The translations under genes were made by a program, and so were the position numbers. 64,000 nucleotides of DNA from Sphingomonas sp. HF-S4 (lineage in GTDB: Bacteria > Pseudomonadota > Alphaproteobacteria > Sphingomonadales > Sphingomonadaceae): NCBI RefSeq assembly GCF_032911445.1, contig NZ_JAWJEJ010000001.1:248001-312000 (forward strand), read 5' to 3'. The notes under the pieces are model-generated. The model saw nothing but the letters and a program-made list of their open reading frames with translations. It searched no databases and was not told where the DNA came from. Shown here one piece after another: positions 46,401-52,400 of this stretch; position 1 is the stretch's first letter; the number at the start of each line of letters is the position of its first letter.

Positions 46401-49400
46401 GCGGTTAACCTCGTTGGGGCGGTGGGTGACGTCACCTTCAACACGCTCGACATCACCGGCACGTCGACCACCAACAGCCGCGGAATCAATCTGTTCGGCA
46501 ACACCGGCACCGGTGACATCGTCGTCACCAACAGCAGCAGCATCACCGGCGTCGGCACCGGCGTCGACCTGACCAACGCCAACCGCACCGGGCTCTTCCA
46601 ATATGGCGATGGCGAGAGCGCGATCGACGTCGCCTCGACGATCAGCGCGGTCACGCCGATCGCCATCTCCGGGCTCAACGGCGGCGCCGGCACCTATAAT
46701 TTCGCGGACGTCAATTTGGTCGGCGACACCAGCGGGCTCGCGACTTCGGCGACGGTCTATTACGTCCTCGCCGGCGCGAGCGGCGCGGGCACGCTGGGCG
46801 ATCCGGGCAGCCTGGCGGGCGCCGAGACCGCCACTGCGGACTTCATCGTCCTGCTCAACGATCCCAATGGCGGCCAGGACGTGCTCGATGCGCTCGGCAC
46901 CAACGGCAACGACACGCTGGTGCTCGACGTCAACCAGGCGCTGCGCAGCTTCCGCGACAGCAACACGATCGCGCTGCCCGGCGGCGCGCCGTCCAACATC
47001 ATCCTTACCGGCGTGACCACCGGATCGGTGACCAACCCCTATGCCGCGTCGGCGCTCACCGCGACCGACCGCGCGCCGGTCCTGACGACCACGGGCGCCG
47101 CGAACACCGTGACGCTGGCGACGGGTAGCAGCATCGACGGCGTGTTCGTGCAGAGCGCGGGCGGGTTCGCCGCGGTCTATGGCAGCGGCGCGGTAGGGGC
47201 GACGGTCTCGAACTCGACGCTTTCTGGGACCGGCACCGCGCTTCGCCTGCTCGCGGGCGGCGCCTCGGCCAGCGCAACGCTCACCAATCTCAGCCTCTTG
47301 GCCAGCGGCATCAACGCCGCGGTCGAATTGAGCGGCGCCGGCGCGGGCGGGCTGACACTCGCCGGCTCGGGCATCGACGTGACGCACAGCGGCTCGGGCG
47401 CGCTGCTGCTGATCGACGACGTGCTGATCGACGGCGCCAATCTGAGCTTCGGCGCGGTGACGTCGACTGCTCCCGGCAGCGGCGTCGATCTCGGCGGCAT
47501 CGTCGGGTTCGGCGATCTGAGCTTCGGCAGCATCACTGTCGCTGGTTCGACTGGCAACGGCGTCGCGCTCCACAACAGCGGCGTGATCGTCAACCTCGGC
47601 GACGTCACCGTCTCGGGCGCGGCGGCCGCCGGCATCGCGCTCAACACCAACAGCGGCGCCACCACGATCGGCGCGATCGACATCGCCTCGAGTGCGGTCG
47701 GGATCACTACCAGCGGGCTCACCAGCACGCTCACCGTCGGCGACGGCACGATCGACGGCGCCACCACCGCGGGCATCGTGATCGGCGCCGGCAGCACCGT
47801 CCTGCTCGATTTCGGCAATATCGACATCACCGCGCTCCAGGCCGGCGCCCGCGGCGTCGATGCGCGCACGATGGGCGGCGGCAGCGTCTATTTCGAGACA
47901 CTCGACGTCACCGGCGCCTCGGCGGTCGGCACAGTCGGCATCGATCTTTCGGGCAACAATGGCGGCGGCGCGTTCACCGTCAACGAGAGCAGCGCAATCA
48001 CCGGCGTCGATATCGGCGTCGATCTCAGCAACGCCTCGCGGACCAGCAACTTCCGCTATGGCGATGGCTCGAACATCGACCTCGACCTCGCGGCCTCGTC
48101 GATCAACGCCGTCACGCCGATCGCAATCACCGGGCTCAACGGCGCCACCGGCAATTACGACTTCCTCGACGTCACGCTCACCGGCGACACCAGCCAGCTC
48201 GAGGCCGACGCCTTCTTCGTCCAGGCCGGCGCCACCGGCGTGGGCAGCGCGACCAATCCAGGCAGCCTCGCCGCCGCGCAGGCCTCGGGCGCCGCGTTCA
48301 TCGTCCTGCTCGACAGCCAGGCCGGCGCGGGCGCTTTCGACACCATCACCGGCCCGTTCACCCTGGCCGACGGCCAGACGCTGCTCGCCTTCCGCAATGT
48401 CGATACCTTCAGCGTCGCGAGCGGCGCGCCTGCGAACGTCAAGCTGTTCAACATCACCACCGGCACGATCGACAACCCGTTTGCCGGCTCGGGCGCGCCG
48501 CTGCTGACCTCCGCCAATGCGCTCGGCACCGTGCAGCTTGGCGGCACCAGCACGATCGACGGCGTCGTCGTCTCGAACACCGGCACCGGTGCAGGCATCT
48601 ATGCCAACGGCACCGCCGGCACCGCGACGATCCGCAACAGCACCATCTCGGGCGGCGGCGCGGGGATCGATATCCGCTCGGGCGCGGCGACGCGCGTCGT
48701 CAACCTCCAGAACCTGGCGCTGCGCAATGTCGGCAACAATCCCGGCGCGCTGCTCAACCTCAACGGCACCGGCGGCACGCTGACGGTCACCGGCATGTCG
48801 AACTTCGCGATCGACACCAGCGGCGGCGAGACCGCGGGGCTGATCTTCAACACCGTCACCTTCGACAGCAACCTCGCCGCCGCGGGCATCCAGGCAGTCA
48901 ATGCCGGCGCCTTCACCATCGGCACCAGCGGCGCGCGCGTCCAAGGCGACGGCGTCAGCCTCACCAACGTCTCGGGTGCGCTGACCTTCACCGATATCGA
49001 CATCGCCAACAATGGCGGCACCGGGCTGCTGGTGGCGAACTCGAAGGCGAACAACTTCCTGCTCACCACGCTCGACGGCAGCGTCGACACGACCAACGGC
49101 ACCGCGGTCAACCTCGATCCGCTGGTCGTGAACATGACGCTGGCCAGCATCGATGCGAGCGGCGGCGCCTGGGGCGTGCTGCTCGATCAGGTCGAGGGCA
49201 GCTTCACCGTCAACGGCGCCGTCAACGTTACCGGCGCCACCACCGCGGGCATCGCGATCCAGGACAATACTGCCCAGGCCAGCCCGCTCGCGGCCAACTT
49301 CAACGGCGCGGTGACGATCAACAACACGACCGGCGCGGGCCTGTCGCTGACCAATAACACCGGCGCGACGATCGCCTTCGCCGGCGGCGGCACTGGCATC

Positions 49401-52400
49401 GACGTGGTCACCACCAGCGGTGCGGGCCTCATCGCCTCGGGCGGCGGCACGATCAGCTTCGCAGGCAGCGGCAATTCGATCCAGACCGCCACCGGCCAGG
49501 TGCTGAGCCTTGCCAACGTCACTGCGGCGGCGGGCGGCATCGCCTTCGGGTCACTGGCAAGCACCGGCACCGTCGCCGGCGCCACTGCAATCAACCTCAA
49601 TAATCTCGACGGTGGCGGGTTCAGCGGCGGCACCGTGTCGATCGCCGGCACCAGCGGCGCGACCAGCGACGGCATCTTCATCGGCGGCGGATCGAACTCG
49701 ACGATCAGCTTCGGTGCGACCACCATTGCCGCCACCGGCGACGAAGGCGTGGAGATCAACGGCGCGGGCAACGGCGCGGTGACCTTCTCGAGCGTGACGA
49801 TCGACGATACCGCCGGCAACGGCGTACTGATCGACGGCGCGACCGGATCGGTGACGATCAGCGCGGGCGCGATCGGCGGCACCAACGATCCCTCGGGCAA
49901 CGGCGTCTTCGTCAACGGCGGCAGCGGCAACGTGACGATCGATGCCGCGATCACCAAGACCAGCGGCAATGTCGCCCTCGCGATCGCCAATCGCGCGGCG
50001 GGGACGCTGTCGTTCGGCGGCGACATTGCCGCGTCAGGAACGGGTCTGGGGGTCGGGATCGATACGGTCACCGGCGGATCGGTGACGGTAAGCGGGAACC
50101 TGACGCTTAGCGGCAACCAGAATTTGATCCAGGTCCGCGATTCCGCCGCCGCGATCACCTTCTCGGGCGCCAGCAAGAGCGTCACCGGGACTGCCCTTCA
50201 AGCCATCAACCTCACCAACAACACCGGCAGCACGATCGCCTTCACCGGTGGCGGGCTGAGCGTCGGGGGCACCACCGCGACTGCGTTGAACGCCAGCGGT
50301 GGCGGCACCCTGGCCGTCACGGGCAGCGGCAACACGATCAACGGCCCCGCGGCGCTGAGCCTCAACGGGATCACCGTGGGAGCGGGTGGTCTCAATTTCG
50401 CCAGCGTGACGACCAGCGCGCGCGCGAGCGGGATCGCGCTGACCAATGTCTCCTCGAGCGGGGGCGGCGCGATCACCCTCGGCACAGTCAACCTCCAGGG
50501 CATCACCAGCGCCGCGATCAGCATTGACGGCACGCTCGGCGCCGCGCTGAACATCACCGATCTCGATATCGGGCTGAACAACACCGCCGCGATCGGGCTC
50601 GATCTCAATGCCGCGACGCTCGCCGCCGGGATCACCGCCGGCGACTTCGATCTTACCAACGCCGCCGCGGCGGGGACTACCATCGGCGTCGACCTGCGCG
50701 GCACGACGGGCGGACAGGTCGTTCGGCTGGGCGATGCGTCTGCGGCCGGAGCCTTCTCGACGATCTCCGGCGTTGCCACCGGCGTCTGGCTGGACTCCGG
50801 CACCAACGCGGCCTTCACCTATGGCGACGGCGAATCCGGCACCGACGGCACCTCGACGCTCTCGGCGACCACCGCGATCGATGCCGCCGCGGCACCCGCC
50901 GCGGGCACCTACGACTTCCGCGACGTCACCTTCGGCGCTAGCCCCGGCCTCGGCTTCGGGGTCGGCCGCACGCTGTTCGTCGATTCGAACGGCGCGACCG
51001 GCGGCGGCAACGGATCGGGCGGCGACGGCGCCAACCCGATGACGCTCGCCGCGGCCGAACTTGCGCTCGCCGCCACCGACGTGATCCTGCTGATCAATAA
51101 CGGCGCCGCGATCAGCGTCGCGGGATCGAACGGCAACGACACGCTGGCGCTGCTCGCGAATACCCAGGTGCGCGGCTTCGGCCAGGGCCCGCTCGCGCTT
51201 ACCCTCACCGTGCCTTCGACGATCCTGCTGTCGAGCGGTACGATCAATATTGCCGATCCCACCGGCAACGGCGCGGCGACGCTCACCACCGCGGCGGGCG
51301 GCGACGTGATCACGCTCGGCGCCAGCGGCAACCGCATCTCGGGATTCATCCTCGATGGCGCCCCAGGCGGCGCGCTGCGCGGTATCGTGGACAATGGCGG
51401 CGCCACCGGCACGCTCGTCAACTTCATGACGATCCGCAATTTCAACGCGGTCGGCGGCTACGGCGTAGAGATTACGCCTTCGACCAACAGCACGATCGAT
51501 AGCGTCTCGCTCACCGGCAACACCAACGACATCTTCCTCAACGCCGCCGGCAGCACGATCAGCAACGTCACTGCGATCGGCGCGACCGGCACCGCGATCA
51601 CGCTCAACAACGCCACCGGCACGACGACGCTGACCAACGTCAACATCAGTGGCGCCGCCACCGGCCTGTCGTTCACCACGCCCGCCGGCACGATCAACGC
51701 GAGCAATGTCGATATCGCCGGCGCCGGCACTTCGGCGCTGACCGTCAGCGGCGGCACCGCGAGCTTCAACTTCGACGCAGCAAGTTCGATCGTCCAGGCC
51801 GCGGGCGGCTTGGTAGTCAACTTCACCGGCAACCACACCACCGGCACCTTCGCCTATGCCGGGCTGATCAACGCCAGCAGCGGCGCCGGGCTCCAGTTCA
51901 ACAATGCCGACGGCACTTATAACTTTACCGGCACCACCACGCTGAACGGCGGCGATGCCGGGATCGACATCTATAACGGCGCCACCGGCACCTTCGCCTT
52001 CGGTTCGGGCACCAGCCTCACCCATAATGGAGCCGGCAATGCCTTCGTGCTGCTGAGCAGCGCCAACGTTACCTATGACGGCACGATTACCGACAATAAC
52101 GGCGTCGCGGTCGAAGTGGACGGCCATGACGCCGGCACCGCCACCTTCAACGGCGCGATCAGCAGCAGCATTGCCAACGCGAGCACCGTGGTCTCGGTGA
52201 TCAACAGCAATGCCGGGACGATCGCCTTCAACGGCCAGATGAACATTGCCAGCACCGGCACGGTGGTCAGCCTGTCGGGCAATGACGGATCGACGATCAC
52301 CTTCAACGCCGGTGGCACCGGGCTCGACATTACCAGCACCACGGGCACCGGCATGCTCATTGCCGGCGGCGGCACGGTCAACGTCCTGGGCAGCGGCAAT

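Noticed and set aside
37440..48944. A 3,834-codon open frame antisense to the giant gene
   Set aside because: It mirrors the codon bias and repeats of the real gene on the other strand, has no signal or known domain, and reads as low-complexity Ala/Arg/Gly/Asp. The plus strand carries the signal peptide and conserved modules.
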